A stretch of DNA of 43,536 nucleotides from Ruminococcus sp. (lineage in GTDB: Bacteria; Bacillota; Clostridia; Oscillospirales; Ruminococcaceae): assembly GCA_021202895.1 (NCBI GenBank), contig JAJQCE010000017.1, positions 1 through 43,536 of the forward strand, written 5' to 3'. Shown here piece by piece: positions 8,038 to 17,018 of the stretch; the stretch's first letter is position 1; each line of letters begins with the position of its first letter. The translations under genes were made by a program, and so were the position numbers. Below the pieces are notes generated by a model. That model was not told where the DNA came from, ran no database searches, and saw only the letters and a program-made list of their open reading frames with translations.

Positions 8038-9469
8038 TTTGTTCGCCCGACTCCTCGTTCTTCTTTATCTGCTCGTACTTTTCAATGCGGTTGTGAAGCT
8101 TTGAAGCGGCATAACCCTCTCTTATTTCCGCCTTAGCTCTGCCCACCGCAAGAGCGTTGTCGGGAATGTCCTTGGTAATTGTCGAGCCTGCGCCCGTGTA
8201 TGCGCCGTTGCCAACTCTTACAGGCGCAATCAGATTTGTGTTGCAGCCGATAAACGCATTGTCGCCTATAACCGTGCGAAATTTCTTGTCGCCGTTGTAG
8301 TTTACCGTAACCACTCCGCATCCGAAATTTACATTCGCTCCTACATCGCTGTCGCCTATGTAGGTAAGGTGCGCAACCGCCGTGTACTCGCCGATTGTAG
8401 AATTTTTTATCTCGACAAAATCTCCGATTTTAACGCCTCTTTTTATGTGTGTTCCAGGACGAAGCTGCACAAACGGTCCTATCTTTACATTGTCCTCGAT
8501 AATCGAATCGTATGCCTGAACGTTGTTGAGATTTACTCTGTTTCCAACAGTGGTATTTTCGATAATGCAGTTATTCCCCAGCACACAGTTTTCGCCTATA
8601 GTCGTGCTTCCTCTTAAAATTACTCCTGAGTGAATTACCGTACCCTGCCCGATTGTAACATTGTTTCCAATGCTTACTCCGTCAGAGCAGCAGACCTCTA
8701 TTCCTGCGTCTAAATGCCTGCCGATAATCTCTGCTCTGGCTATGTCGTTAAGCGCAAGCAGCGCACGTCTGTCGTTCGCTCCAAGCACCACATTCGGATT
8801 CCTCGAAATATAAGCGTGAGCACGCAGTCCCTTTTGAATAAGCAGCTCCACACAGTCGGTAAGGTAGTACTCGCCCTGCGCATTGTCGTTTGTAATTTCA
8901 CTTAAAACCTCAAGCAGCTTTTCCGTCTTGAACCAATAGCAGCCTGAGTTGACTTCGGTAATCGCAAGCTGATACGGCTCGCAGTCCTTTTGCTCGACAA
9001 TTCCGCTTATACCCTCGTCTGTGCGGATAATTCTGCCGTAGCCTGTCGGATTTTCAAGCCTTGCCGTAACTACCGTAACTGCGCTGTCATTATTAACGTG
9101 ATAGTCAAGCGCGTCCTGAATTGTCTGAGCGTCTATAAACGGAGCGTCGCCGTTAAGCACCAGCGTGTTGGCGTCAGAAAAGCTCTTAAGAAAATCCGCC
9201 GCCTGCATAACCGCATGACCAGTGCCTAGCTGTTCCTCCTGCAAAATTGTAGTAACCTCCGAACGAGTGCTTCTTGACTGAACGTATTCGTCCAGCAGCT
9301 GAGCCTTGTAGCCCTTGATAACGCAAATATCCTCTATATCCGCATTTTCGCAGGCGGTAAGAACCCACTCTATCATAGGCTCTCCAAGCACGCTGCAAAG
9401 CACCTTCGGCTTTTCAGACTTCATTCTCTTTCCCTGTCCACCGGCAAGTATAACCGCAACATTTCCCAT
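8012..9469 (-). CDS. glmU: Bifunctional UDP-N-acetylglucosamine pyrophosphorylase / glucosamine-1-phosphate acetyltransferase
   Basis: Makes UDP-GlcNAc for peptidoglycan: acetylates glucosamine-1-phosphate (C-terminal domain) and then transfers UMP from UTP (N-terminal domain). The N-terminal nucleotidyltransferase motif VILAGGQGKRMKSEKPKVL is intact, followed by EEQLGTGHAV and LNGDAP. The C-terminal half is a left-handed beta helix of hexapeptide repeats (IGNNVTIGQGTVIHSGVIL and onward), with the family segment VAHLTYIGDSDVG. At 485 residues it is slightly longer than usual, with a charged tail after KLHNRIEKYEQ. The ribosome site GGGAGGAAG precedes the ATG. It follows an XRE regulator gene by 15 bases, suggesting co-transcription. 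Confidence 0.96.
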   Translation of the reverse strand: MGNVAVILAGGQGKRMKSEKPKVLCSVLGEPMIEWVLTACENADIEDICVIKGYKAQLLDEYVQSRSTRSEVTTILQEEQLGTGHAVMQAADFLKSFSDANTLVLNGDAPFIDAQTIQDALDYHVNNDSAVTVVTARLENPTGYGRIIRTDEGISGIVEQKDCEPYQLAITEVNSGCYWFKTEKLLEVLSEITNDNAQGEYYLTDCVELLIQKGLRAHAYISRNPNVVLGANDRRALLALNDIARAEIIGRHLDAGIEVCCSDGVSIGNNVTIGQGTVIHSGVILRGSTTIGENCVLGNNCIIENTTVGNRVNLNNVQAYDSIIEDNVKIGPFVQLRPGTHIKRGVKIGDFVEIKNSTIGEYTAVAHLTYIGDSDVGANVNFGCGVVTVNYNGDKKFRTVIGDNAFIGCNTNLIAPVRVGNGAYTGAGSTITKDIPDNALAVGRAKAEIREGYAASKLHNRIEKYEQIKKNEESGEQNESDKVSE

Positions 9470-9484
9470 AATTCTTCCTCCCTT

Positions 9485-10033
9485 TTAATATATGTTCTTT
9501 TCACAATATTCAATAAGCCGCTTAAAGGTGTCATCCTCATCAGGTGTCGGCTTCAGCTCTCTTGTATGTACTTTAGGCGAATAAAGCGCATAGGAAGCCG
9601 TATCATCAGGCATACCGTCAAAAATTTTCTGCACTCTCTTAAACATCTCCTCGTCAATCTTAAAAATCCTCTGCGAGCGTGTCGGATTCAAGCTGTACAG
9701 CTTTCTCATCATGATATATGCCGCCATGCAGATATACTGATCCATTCCCTGAGCAAGCTCCTCGTTTGACGCCGACAAATCCAGCAGTGCTCTCACGCAG
9801 TCAAGCGACATATACTCATCGTCATCGTTGTCGTATCTATCAAGCGGTCCTATCTCGGGAACGTTGTACTTTTCACACAAAAGATTCGCTCTCTCCACCG
9901 TGATCGAGCGTCTGCCCGTTTCGTACATCGACAAAATCCCCTGCGAAATTCCCAAAGCCTGCGCCGCCTGCGCCTGTGTCCATCCCGCTCTTACTCTTGA
10001 TTTTCTCAAATACTCTCCAACCGTATCCTTCAT
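9485..10033 (-). CDS. XRE-family helix-turn-helix transcriptional regulator
   Basis: A 182-residue protein with an N-terminal Cro/CI-type helix-turn-helix (residues about 8-60: LRKSRVRAGWTQAQAAQALGISQGILSMYETGRR). The C-terminal 120 residues are acidic, contain a short helix-rich region (MDQYICMAAYIMMRKL) and match no domain I recognise. The ATG has a strong GGAAAGGAG site. It directly precedes glmU on the same strand, so it may govern this small cell-wall precursor operon or its own transcription; that is inference. A GAAC-N8-GTTC inverted repeat lies in its upstream region. Confidence 0.85.
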   Translation of the reverse strand: MKDTVGEYLRKSRVRAGWTQAQAAQALGISQGILSMYETGRRSITVERANLLCEKYNVPEIGPLDRYDNDDDEYMSLDCVRALLDLSASNEELAQGMDQYICMAAYIMMRKLYSLNPTRSQRIFKIDEEMFKRVQKIFDGMPDDTASYALYSPKVHTRELKPTPDEDDTFKRLIEYCEKNIY

Positions 10034-10059
10034 AAAAACTCTCCTTTCCTAAAAAGCAG

Positions 10060-10075
10060 GAACTATTTTTTGTTC
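10060..10075. promoter_or_regulatory. Possible operator upstream of the XRE gene
   Basis: The inverted repeat GAAC-TATTTTTT-GTTC lies 27-42 bases upstream of the XRE start codon. Half-sites of this kind are typical targets of such regulators, but four-base arms can arise by chance. Confidence 0.2.
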
Positions 10076-10103
10076 TCAGACATATATATTATTAAGTGTA
10101 CCT

Positions 10104-10580
10104 CTAAAGCTCCACATGACTGCACATTATTCCGCCATCTGTGATGTCAATAAACGCATAGGATGGCTTTGACCCATCCCGGGGACATGATGCACTGCCT
10201 GGATTAAGCACATGAACCCCGTCAATGTATTTGTAATATCGCTCGTGCGTGTGTCCGAAAAGCGCAATATCTGCGCCGACCTCTTTAGCCTTCGTTACAA
10301 GCGTATCAACGCCGTACTTTACACTGAACCTGTGACCGTGAGTGTAAAAAATTCTTGAGCTTCCCATATCGTACAAATTGCTGTTCGGCGTAAACGAGCC
10401 GTAGTCGCAGTTTCCCGAAACATTCAGAATCTCAAGCTCAGGATATAGTATTCTCAGCTTGTCAATTTCACGCTCACCATCACCTAAAAAGATAAAGGTG
10501 CGGGCGTCCTTATTTCTCTCGACTATTTCTCTTGCTGCGCCAAGGCTACCGTGCGTATCGGAAAATACAATTAAGCGCAT
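10104..10580 (-). CDS. YfcE/MJ0936-family metallophosphoesterase
   Basis: A 158-residue calcineurin-like phosphodiesterase. The metal-binding motifs are in order: SDTHGS, FLGDGE, SGNCD, THGHRF and FGHTHER. Family members hydrolyse artificial phosphodiesters; the natural substrate is usually unknown. The true start is the ATG at 10580 (MRLIVFSDTHG), which has GGAGG nine bases upstream; a longer reading to 10628 adds a tail foreign to the family. It sits about 70 bases upstream of the XRE gene on the same strand and may share its transcript. In many Firmicutes this gene follows the rdgB/rph genes, which are absent here. Confidence 0.9.
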   Translation of the reverse strand: MRLIVFSDTHGSLGAAREIVERNKDARTFIFLGDGEREIDKLRILYPELEILNVSGNCDYGSFTPNSNLYDMGSSRIFYTHGHRFSVKYGVDTLVTKAKEVGADIALFGHTHERYYKYIDGVHVLNPGSASCPRDGSKPSYAFIDITDGGIMCSHVEL

Positions 10581-10684
10581 TTTTAAACACCTCCGCTCTG
10601 AGCCTTCACGCTTAAAACAGCTCCTCACTAAAGCGTAAATCTCACTTTTACAGTCTAAAATAAATTATCAAAGGAGTTTTTTGT

Positions 10685-10948
10685 ATGAACAACAATCAGT
10701 TAAAAGGACAAAACCCGAACGAGGCTGTTTTCGCTCAGCTTCTTAACACCGTTTCAAACAAGCTCGGTTGTACGCCTACACAGCTTAAGCAGCAGCTTGA
10801 AAACGGTTCTCTTGAGCGTCAGCTCTTTTCAGACTCTTCAAACCCTCAGCTTCAAAAGCTTAAGCAAGCCGCAAACGACCCCAACGCCGCTCAAAAGCTT
10901 CTTAACGATCCCAAAACTGCGGCTGTTTTAAAAAAGCTTTCAAAATAA
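10685..10948 (+). CDS. Hypothetical protein, first of a three-gene unknown cluster
   Basis: An 87-residue soluble protein rich in Asn, Gln, Leu and Lys, probably helical (FAQLLNTVSNKLGCTPTQLKQQLENG; ...NPQLQKLKQAANDPNAAQKLLNDPKTAAVLKKLSK). The ATG has AAAGGAG upstream. It lies divergent from the YfcE-like gene and 39 bases before the next small gene. No family recognised. The alternating 'NDP' phrases suggest short helical repeats. It points towards the origin, unlike the surrounding housekeeping genes. Confidence 0.75.
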   Translation: MNNNQLKGQNPNEAVFAQLLNTVSNKLGCTPTQLKQQLENGSLERQLFSDSSNPQLQKLKQAANDPNAAQKLLNDPKTAAVLKKLSK

Positions 10949-10987
10949 GGGTTTTCGTCAGATTCCCATAAGAAAGGACGAATCAGC

Positions 10988-11419
10988 ATGGCTGAAGCAG
11001 ACAACATTATGAACAAGCTAAGCGAGGTTTTAAACAACCCTCAGACTATGACGCAGATAAACCAGATAATGTCCTCACTTTCAGGCGGCTCCGCCAATGA
11101 AGCGCAGGAGCAGTCTGATGAAAGCTCCACTGCTCCCGACATTTCCTCCATGCTGTCGTCACTTATGCCGCCGCAGCAAGCCGCTTCTCCGCCTCCTAGT
11201 GATTCAGGCATTGACATAGCTAAAATAATGCAGATTACAAACGCAATTTCTCAAAGCGGTCAAAACGATCAAAGCATCGCTCTGCTGTACGCTCTTAAGC
11301 CAATGCTCAAGGATGAAAATCAAGTCAAAGTAGACAGAATTGTAAAAATCTTCAAGTTGTTAGCCGCTTATCCGCTGCTGCGTGACAGCGGACTTTTAGG
11401 AGGTGATTTGTTTGGCTGA
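10988..11419 (+). CDS. Hypothetical protein, second of the unknown cluster
   Basis: A 143-residue protein. An N-terminal helical segment (MAEADNIMNKLSEVLNNPQTMTQINQIMSSL) is followed by a Ser/Pro/Glu-rich, probably disordered linker (about 35-75) and a helical C-terminal half (IDIAKIMQITNAISQ...ALLYALKPMLKDENQVKVDRIVKIFKLLAAYPLL). No known domain recognised. The ribosome site AAAGGACG precedes the ATG. The N-terminal MAEADN resembles the start of the third gene, and the C-terminus overlaps it by 8 bases, suggesting translational coupling and joint function. Confidence 0.75.
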   Translation: MAEADNIMNKLSEVLNNPQTMTQINQIMSSLSGGSANEAQEQSDESSTAPDISSMLSSLMPPQQAASPPPSDSGIDIAKIMQITNAISQSGQNDQSIALLYALKPMLKDENQVKVDRIVKIFKLLAAYPLLRDSGLLGGDLFG

Positions 11420-11693
11420 CGAAAGCTTCAGAACCATGCAGGAGGAAGCACTTTCCCGTGTGCGGGAAATGCAACGCCGCTCACAAAGCTATGCTCCTCC
11501 GCCAACTCCGCCGCCGCCCGAACCTGCTCCTGACAAGTCAGAGCAAAGCAACTCCGATTCAAAAACGCTCTTTAGCCTTGGCGGAATAAAAATTGACGAG
11601 GAAAAGGCTCTTATCGCTCTGCTCATCTACATACTCTATAAAAACAACGCCGACATGAAGCTTTTGCTCGGACTTGGCTACCTGCTGATTTAA
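11412..11693 (+). CDS. Hypothetical protein with Pro-rich linker and hydrophobic C-terminus, third of the cluster
   Basis: A 93-residue protein. I place the start at a TTG (11412), eight bases after a perfect AGGAGGTGA ribosome site; the GTG at 11403 overlaps that site and cannot be used with it. The order is a short charged helix (ADESFRTMQEEALSRVREMQRR), a Pro-rich stretch (APPPTPPPPEPAP) and a C-terminal hydrophobic segment (DEEKALIALLIYILYKNNADMKLLLGLGYLLI) that could associate with membrane or pack as a helical hairpin. It ends seven bases before the convergent recX stop, with no visible terminator between them. Confidence 0.7.
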   Translation: MADESFRTMQEEALSRVREMQRRSQSYAPPPTPPPPEPAPDKSEQSNSDSKTLFSLGGIKIDEEKALIALLIYILYKNNADMKLLLGLGYLLI

Positions 11694-11700
11694 CGCTTCT

Positions 11701-12324
11701 CTACTCGTCCTCAAGCATTTTAACCGCTTCATTCGCCTGAAAATAGCTGTAGCCGTGACGCACCAGCGCATTTATCAGCTTCTGCGTTAGCTCACGATCG
11801 TTTGGATCATAAAGGTGCATATACCGCCGCCTTGCAAGCTGAGCCGCTCTCTCGGCAGCATCGTCCTCGTACTGCTCAATCACTCGGTCTATCACCGATT
11901 TCGGTATCCCCTTTTGCCAGAGAAACTGCCTTGCACGATAGCTGCCGTAAAGCTTCACCTCGCACTGCTGACGTGCAAGAGCTTCGGCATAGCGCAAATC
12001 GTTTATGATACCCTTCTCAGCAAGGCTGTCAGCAACCTCATAGCAAATATCCTCGTCATAGCTTTGCTTAAGCTTTTTCACCATCTCGGCATAGGAATAA
12101 TCCCTGTAATCAAGCAGATACAGCGCACGCTCCCTTGCCTTTCTAAGCAAATCCGAACGCTCAATCTCTTTCCACTTCTCGTTTTCAAGCTCCATAGAGG
12201 TGCAAAGCGAATATTTCGCCGCCGTTTCAGTGCTGATAAAGGCGGTAATTTCCTCATCGCCGCTTACAAGGACAAGCTTCAGCGTGCTGCCCTTGTATTT
12301 TTCCATGCTCTCTAGTTTAAGCAT
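11701..12324 (-). CDS. recX: Regulatory protein RecX
   Basis: RecX binds RecA filaments and modulates recombination and SOS activity. This 207-residue protein has the three-helix repeat pattern of the family (ARERALYLLDYRDYSYAEMVKKLKQ, VADSLAEKGIINDLRYAEALARQ and LINALVRHGYSYFQANEAVKML). It lies directly after recA with two bases between them, the common arrangement. The first ATG (12324) is used; a second Met seven residues in (MEKYKG) is an alternative because neither has a strong ribosome site. Length is usual for Gram-positive RecX. Confidence 0.9.
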   Translation of the reverse strand: MLKLESMEKYKGSTLKLVLVSGDEEITAFISTETAAKYSLCTSMELENEKWKEIERSDLLRKARERALYLLDYRDYSYAEMVKKLKQSYDEDICYEVADSLAEKGIINDLRYAEALARQQCEVKLYGSYRARQFLWQKGIPKSVIDRVIEQYEDDAAERAAQLARRRYMHLYDPNDRELTQKLINALVRHGYSYFQANEAVKMLEDE

Positions 12325-12326
12325 AA

Positions 12327-13592
12327 TCAGCTTCCAAGCGTAGTAATATCCACAGGCGCAAATTCCTCAAAATCGTCCTCCGCATTCACCGTCAGATCAG
12401 GCTCTGCGGTTTTCTTTGAAATTTTCTTAGGCTTTGGATCTGAATCGTCTGTCTGCTCGCTCTCCTGCTTCTCCAGAGTACTCTGCGCCGCCTGCTCCGC
12501 CTTTTGCTCGAGCTTGCTTTTTTCGGCTTCCTCCGCTCCCTTTTTCTCAAGCTCCTTAGCTTTGAGAATTTCCTTTATCTTGCCCTCAATTTCAGCCATC
12601 AATTCAGGATGCTCCTTGAGGTAAATTTTTGCGTTATCTCTGCCCTGTCCAAGCTTAAGCTCGCCGTAGCTGAACCATGCTCCGCCCTTTTTGGCTACTC
12701 CCAGCTCAACTGCCATATCCAGAACCTCACCTGTGCGTGAAATTCCCTGACCGTACATTATATCAAATTCGCACTCCTTAAACGGCGGCGCAACCTTGTT
12801 CTTTACAACCTTTACCCTTGTGCGGTTTCCGATAACCTCGCTGCCGTCCTTTATAGCCTCGCCCTTGCGCACGTCAAGCCTTACCGACGCATAAAATTTA
12901 AGTGCACGTCCGCCTGGCGTCGTTTCGGGATTGCCGTACATCACGCCTATTTTCTCTCTTATCTGGTTGATAAAAATCGCCGTGCAGTTTGACTTCGCAA
13001 GCACGCTGGTAAGCTTTCTCATAGCCTGCGACATTAGCCTCGCAAGCTGTCCTACGTGCATATCTCCCATATCGCCGTCAATTTCCGCCTTAGTCACCAT
13101 CGCCGCCACAGAGTCTATAACTATGCAGTCTATCGCTCCCGAACGAGCCAGAGCCTCCGCTATTTCAAGAGCCTGCTCGCCGCTGTCAGGCTGTGAAACA
13201 AGCAGCGTGTCAATATTAACTCCTAAATTTCTTGCGTAAACGGGATCAAGCGCGTGTTCAACGTCAATAAACGCAACCTCACCGCCCAGCTTCTGCGTTT
13301 CGGCTATGCAGTGAAGCGCAACGGTAGTCTTTCCTGAGGATTCAGGACCGTACAGCTCCACAATTCTTCCTCTCGGAATACCGCCGATTCCCAAAGCCAT
13401 ATCAAGCGTCATCGACCCTGTAGGAATAGCGTCAATGTCAAGCTTTGTGTCCTCGCCCAGCTTCATTATCGCACCCTTGCCGAACTTTTTCTCGATATAC
13501 CCAACCGCAGTTTCAAGAGCCTTTCTCTTCTCCTCTGCGTCTGTTATTTCAACTACCTGCGCCTTCTCCTTTTTCTTCTTATCCGCCGCCAT
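12327..13592 (-). CDS. recA: Recombinase A
   Basis: ATP-dependent strand exchange protein for homologous repair and SOS induction. Present are the Walker [14 protein letters not shown], the VIDSVAAMV Walker B, the [10 protein letters not shown] and [21 protein letters not shown] loop 2 region, and the core [16 protein letters not shown]. At 421 residues it is about 70 longer than typical because of a long charged, Glu/Lys-rich C-terminal tail after [15 protein letters not shown], probably disordered. The core is intact. AAAGGACGG precedes the ATG. It sits in the order DUF1385-prmC-recA-recX, tightly packed, so it is probably transcribed from the promoter near 15.6 kb as well as its own. Confidence 0.98.
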   Translation of the reverse strand: MAADKKKKEKAQVVEITDAEEKRKALETAVGYIEKKFGKGAIMKLGEDTKLDIDAIPTGSMTLDMALGIGGIPRGRIVELYGPESSGKTTVALHCIAETQKLGGEVAFIDVEHALDPVYARNLGVNIDTLLVSQPDSGEQALEIAEALARSGAIDCIVIDSVAAMVTKAEIDGDMGDMHVGQLARLMSQAMRKLTSVLAKSNCTAIFINQIREKIGVMYGNPETTPGGRALKFYASVRLDVRKGEAIKDGSEVIGNRTRVKVVKNKVAPPFKECEFDIMYGQGISRTGEVLDMAVELGVAKKGGAWFSYGELKLGQGRDNAKIYLKEHPELMAEIEGKIKEILKAKELEKKGAEEAEKSKLEQKAEQAAQSTLEKQESEQTDDSDPKPKKISKKTAEPDLTVNAEDDFEEFAPVDITTLGS

Positions 13593-13594
13593 TT

Positions 13595-14509
13595 TTAATC
13601 TGCCGTCCTTTCATTATTTTTATTATCAAGCTGCTCGTATAAGCTCACAGCCTCGTACTCGTGATTTTTTCCAAAAACGCACCGATTTATTCCAGCCATG
13701 TCGCTCCTCGTCCGCACGTCCTTAAAGCCTGCCTGAATCATAATCTCCATGACCTCATCCTCCTGCCCTGCGCCGATTTCAAAGAGCATGATACCATCGT
13801 CCTTAAGCTTATATTTCCATTCTCTGACAATAGCTCTGTAAAAATCCAGACCGTCCTCACCGCCACGCAAAGCCTCCTCAGGCTCAAAGGCAACCTCCTT
13901 TTGCAGCTTTGTCATTTCCTCATCAGTCACATAAGGCGGATTGCAGACAATCAAATCCGCCTGCGGCAAAAGCTTTGTCGTTTCTGCGTCCTTTACGTCC
14001 GCCAAAATCGCCCTGCATCCGCTCCTTTTCGCCGAGATATTTCTCTTAAGAAAATACATCGCTGTTTCGTACTTTTCAACACAGTAAACCTCTTTGCAGT
14101 CAAGCTCTCTTTCAAGCGTGATTCCAATACAGCCCGTCCCTGCGCACAAGTCCGCCACTACAAGCGCAGCCTTTCCCTCGAAAAGCTTCTTTGCGGCGTT
14201 TATCAGCGTTTCAGTGTCCGCTCTCGGTATAAGCGCTCCTGCACCCACCTCAAACGGTTCTCCGTAAAAATCCCACTCGCCGATTATGTACTGTAGCGGC
14301 TCGCCCATAAGCCTGCGAGCAAGCAAAAGCGCCACATTGTTAATCTGTTCGCCTGTCGCCTTTGCCGTCTGGTCAAACTTTCCACGGCAGTTAAAGCCCA
14401 GCGCAAACCCCGCAAGCTCTCTCGCTTCCCAGTAATAGTTTGTAATTCCTGCCGCCGCAAGCTTTTCCGACAGGCTCGCTATTACGTCCTTATATGTATA
14501 ATTTACCAT
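13595..14509 (-). CDS. prmC: Peptide chain release factor N5-glutamine methyltransferase
   Basis: Methylates the Gln of the GGQ motif of release factors RF1/RF2 using SAM. This 304-residue protein has the family N-terminal helical domain ([11 protein letters not shown]), the SAM-binding motif [18 protein letters not shown] and the hallmark [14 protein letters not shown] catalytic loop. It begins within the last codons of the DUF1385 gene (7-base overlap), implying coupling, and ends two bases before recA. In many Clostridia prmC follows DUF1385 and precedes prfA; prfA is absent here and recA follows instead. Confidence 0.95.
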   Translation of the reverse strand: MVNYTYKDVIASLSEKLAAAGITNYYWEARELAGFALGFNCRGKFDQTAKATGEQINNVALLLARRLMGEPLQYIIGEWDFYGEPFEVGAGALIPRADTETLINAAKKLFEGKAALVVADLCAGTGCIGITLERELDCKEVYCVEKYETAMYFLKRNISAKRSGCRAILADVKDAETTKLLPQADLIVCNPPYVTDEEMTKLQKEVAFEPEEALRGGEDGLDFYRAIVREWKYKLKDDGIMLFEIGAGQEDEVMEIMIQAGFKDVRTRSDMAGINRCVFGKNHEYEAVSLYEQLDNKNNERTAD

Positions 14510-15483
14510 TTATCCGATTCACCATCCTTAGGAATAACCGCCTTAAGCGCAGCTATAGCGCACTCTATTTCAGAGTAGTCAGGCTCGCTGGTAGTTATCC
14601 TCTGAATCCAAAGCCCAGGCGCAGATATTATCCTTGTCGCCAGGTTGTTATATTTTCCTGCAAGCATAATAAGCTCGTACGCTATCCCCATCACAACAGG
14701 CAAAAGCGCAATTTTAACAAGCACTCTGAGTGCCACAACGTCCCACGTCACATGAAAAACCGTATTCACAAAAATGCTGATAAACAAAACCAGAAAGATA
14801 AAGCTTGTTCCGCATCTCGGATGAAAGCGGCAGTGCTTCGACACATTTTCAGGAGTAAGCTCCTCGCCGTGCTCATAGCAGGCTATAGTCTTATGCTCCG
14901 CTCCGTGATATTCATACGTTCTCGCAATTTCAGGCATTTTAGCTGTAAGAGCCGTATACCCTACAAAAATCGCAATCTTTAAAAGCCCCTCGATAATATT
15001 CTTAACCACCGTCGGCATATTCGGAATCAGAATTGAAATTCCCTTTAATATCAGCGACGGCAGGTACATAAACAGCACCAATGCAAGAGCTACGCCGAAA
15101 ACCATTGAAATAGTCATCAGCACCGGCATAAGCTTGTCGCCGAACCTGTCGTCCAGCCACTGCTCAAACCTGTTCATTTCCTCTTCCTCATCGTCCTCCG
15201 TCATCTGCTTATCCGCAGACCTCGACAAGCACCTGTAGCCGTCAATCATCGACACGATAAAGTTAAAAACTCCACGTACAAACGGCGTTTTTCTATACCA
15301 CGGCAAGCCGTTCTTGCCCTTAATATCCCACTCCTCAAGGTCAATTTCGCCGCTTGGAAGCCTGCAAGCCATCGCCGACTTGCCGATCCCCCTCATCATA
15401 ACTCCCTCGATTACCGCCTGTCCGCCGATTTTCGTCTTGAATTTCTCTCCGCCGACAGCCTGCTCTGTTTTCTCCTTTGCCAT
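14503..15483 (-). CDS. DUF1385 (YqhQ-like) membrane protein
   Basis: A 326-residue protein of the DUF1385 family, function not established. It shows the N-terminal GGQAVIEGVMMRG signature, several membrane segments (about residues 115-145 and 165-190, then 225-285) and the conserved YEYHGAEHKTIACYEHGEELTPENV region with HCRFHPRCGTSF, which may bind metal through His and Cys residues. I start at the ATG at 15483 because AAAGGA lies six bases before it; the earlier ATG at 15498 lies in that ribosome site's upstream flank. It heads the DUF1385-prmC-recA-recX group and has its own promoter. Confidence 0.9.
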   Translation of the reverse strand: MAKEKTEQAVGGEKFKTKIGGQAVIEGVMMRGIGKSAMACRLPSGEIDLEEWDIKGKNGLPWYRKTPFVRGVFNFIVSMIDGYRCLSRSADKQMTEDDEEEEMNRFEQWLDDRFGDKLMPVLMTISMVFGVALALVLFMYLPSLILKGISILIPNMPTVVKNIIEGLLKIAIFVGYTALTAKMPEIARTYEYHGAEHKTIACYEHGEELTPENVSKHCRFHPRCGTSFIFLVLFISIFVNTVFHVTWDVVALRVLVKIALLPVVMGIAYELIMLAGKYNNLATRIISAPGLWIQRITTSEPDYSEIECAIAALKAVIPKDGESDKW

Positions 15484-15567
15484 TACATTTCCTTTCATCC
15501 TGAATTTTCAAATCTTCCTTGTATACACAATCGCTCTGCCAAGCCCAAGCTTTTTCGTATAAATATT

Positions 15568-15596
15568 ATTGTATCACATTTTTAACTCAAAGTAAA
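15568..15596 (-). promoter_or_regulatory. Promoter of the DUF1385-prmC-recA-recX group
   Basis: On the minus strand, -35 TTTACT (15591-15596) and -10 TACAAT (15568-15573) are spaced by 17 bases, with a TGA extension directly before the -10 (extended -10 type). It lies between mnmE and the DUF1385 gene. Confidence 0.55.
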
Positions 15597-15634
15597 GCGT
15601 TTTTTTTACAATTTATTTTTACCGATAACATTTT

Positions 15635-17014
15635 TCACTTTCCGACGCAGAACCTTGAAAAAATCTCATCAACCACGCTGTCGGTAATTCTCTCTCCAGT
15701 AAGCGAAGCGAGCTGCTCCGCACTTCTTTCAAGCTCAACCGTCACAGCGTCAAGCGTCATACCGCTCAAAAGTGCCTCTCTTGCCGATTCAAGTGCCTCA
15801 ATCGACATTTCCAGCCGCTTTTTTTGCCGTTCATTCACAAACAAAGCCGCTCCCTCGCCGTCAAATCCTGCAAAGCGTTCAGCTATTATCCCTTCAAGCT
15901 CATCTCTTCCAACACCGTCAACAGCCGACATTTCAACCACTGCAAGCCCTGCGCACAGTCTGCGGTACTCCTCAACCGCCGCCGCACTGCTCTTGTCGCT
16001 CTTATTTATAACGACAACTGCGTTTTTATCAAGCGACTTAGCTAAAGCTCTGTCCTCGTCACAGGGCGTTTCGCTTCCATCAAAAACAGCAATCACCAGC
16101 ACACTCTCATCAAGCCTCCGCCTTGCCAGCTCCACGCCGATTTTTTCAACCTCATCGTCTGTTTCTCTTAGCCCTGCCGTGTCGCAAAGTCTAAGCGTCA
16201 CATCGCCCAGCCTGACGCTCTCTTCCAGCAAATCGCGGGTAGTTCCCGCCGTGTCGGTGACAATCGCTCTTTCAAAGCCAAGCAGCAAATTCAGCAAGGT
16301 AGACTTTCCCACATTAGGCTTGCCGACAATCACAGACGGCACACCTTTTTTCAGCATCAGTCCCTTGTCGTAATTTTCAACCAGTCTTCTTTGAACCGAC
16401 ATACACTCGTCAATCGTTTCAAGCACTGCCGAGCCTTCAACCTGCGGCAAATCCTCCTCAGGGTAATCAGCCCATGCGGCAAGCTCTCCTAAAAGCGTCA
16501 CCAGCCTTGCCTTTACAGCTTTTATCTCCTCAAAAAGCCTGCCCTCTCTTGACAGCCGAGCCGATTTAAGCGTCAGCTCTCCCTGCGCCGAAACAATATC
16601 CATAACCGCCTCCGCCTGAGTTAGCGACATTTTGCCGTTAAGGAAAGCTCTCTTTGTAAACTCACCTCTGTCCGCAGGCTCCGCACCGTTCTCACAGCAA
16701 AGCCTTAGCACTCTTTCAGTAACGTAAATTCCCCCATGGCAGCTTATTTCCGCCGTATCCTCACCGGTATACGAATGAGGCTCTCTGAAAACGGTAATCA
16801 CCCCATCGTCAAGCGTTTCGCCGTTTTTATCAACTATATTCCCATAAGCGCAGCTATAGCCCGTCATTTTCTCAATCCTTTTACCCGAAAGAGGAACAAA
16901 AACCTTCCCTGCAACTATCAGCGCATCCTTACCGCTGATTCTGACAACAGAAATCGCCCCCTGCGCCTGTGCGGTCGAAACAGCGCAAACTGCGTCCAAA
17001 AAATCATCTCCCAT
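15635..17014 (-). CDS. mnmE: tRNA uridine-5-carboxymethylaminomethyl modification GTPase
   Basis: With MnmG it installs the (carboxymethyl)aminomethyl group on wobble U34 of tRNAs. The N-terminal folate-binding domain has AVSTAQAQGAISVVRISG; the inserted G domain has GKPNVGKSTLLN, the DTAGTTRD switch and VINKSDK; the C-terminus ends FCVGK, the conserved Cys motif. Length 459, normal. The ATG at 17014 lies four bases after the rsmG stop, suggesting coupling; a TTG at 17047 would add residues foreign to the family. Here mnmE is the last gene of the serS-mnmG-rsmG-mnmE string, whereas in many Firmicutes it comes first. Confidence 0.97.
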   Translation of the reverse strand: MGDDFLDAVCAVSTAQAQGAISVVRISGKDALIVAGKVFVPLSGKRIEKMTGYSCAYGNIVDKNGETLDDGVITVFREPHSYTGEDTAEISCHGGIYVTERVLRLCCENGAEPADRGEFTKRAFLNGKMSLTQAEAVMDIVSAQGELTLKSARLSREGRLFEEIKAVKARLVTLLGELAAWADYPEEDLPQVEGSAVLETIDECMSVQRRLVENYDKGLMLKKGVPSVIVGKPNVGKSTLLNLLLGFERAIVTDTAGTTRDLLEESVRLGDVTLRLCDTAGLRETDDEVEKIGVELARRRLDESVLVIAVFDGSETPCDEDRALAKSLDKNAVVVINKSDKSSAAAVEEYRRLCAGLAVVEMSAVDGVGRDELEGIIAERFAGFDGEGAALFVNERQKKRLEMSIEALESAREALLSGMTLDAVTVELERSAEQLASLTGERITDSVVDEIFSRFCVGK

Positions 17015-17018
17015 CAAT

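Noticed and set aside
10175-10186. CCCGGG as a Noc-binding site
   Set aside because: The flanks do not match ATTTCCCGGGAAAT and it lies inside the YfcE-like gene.
15519-16373. Long + strand ORF (284 codons), Ser-rich
   Set aside because: Antisense to mnmE, which is certain from its motifs; low-complexity shadow.
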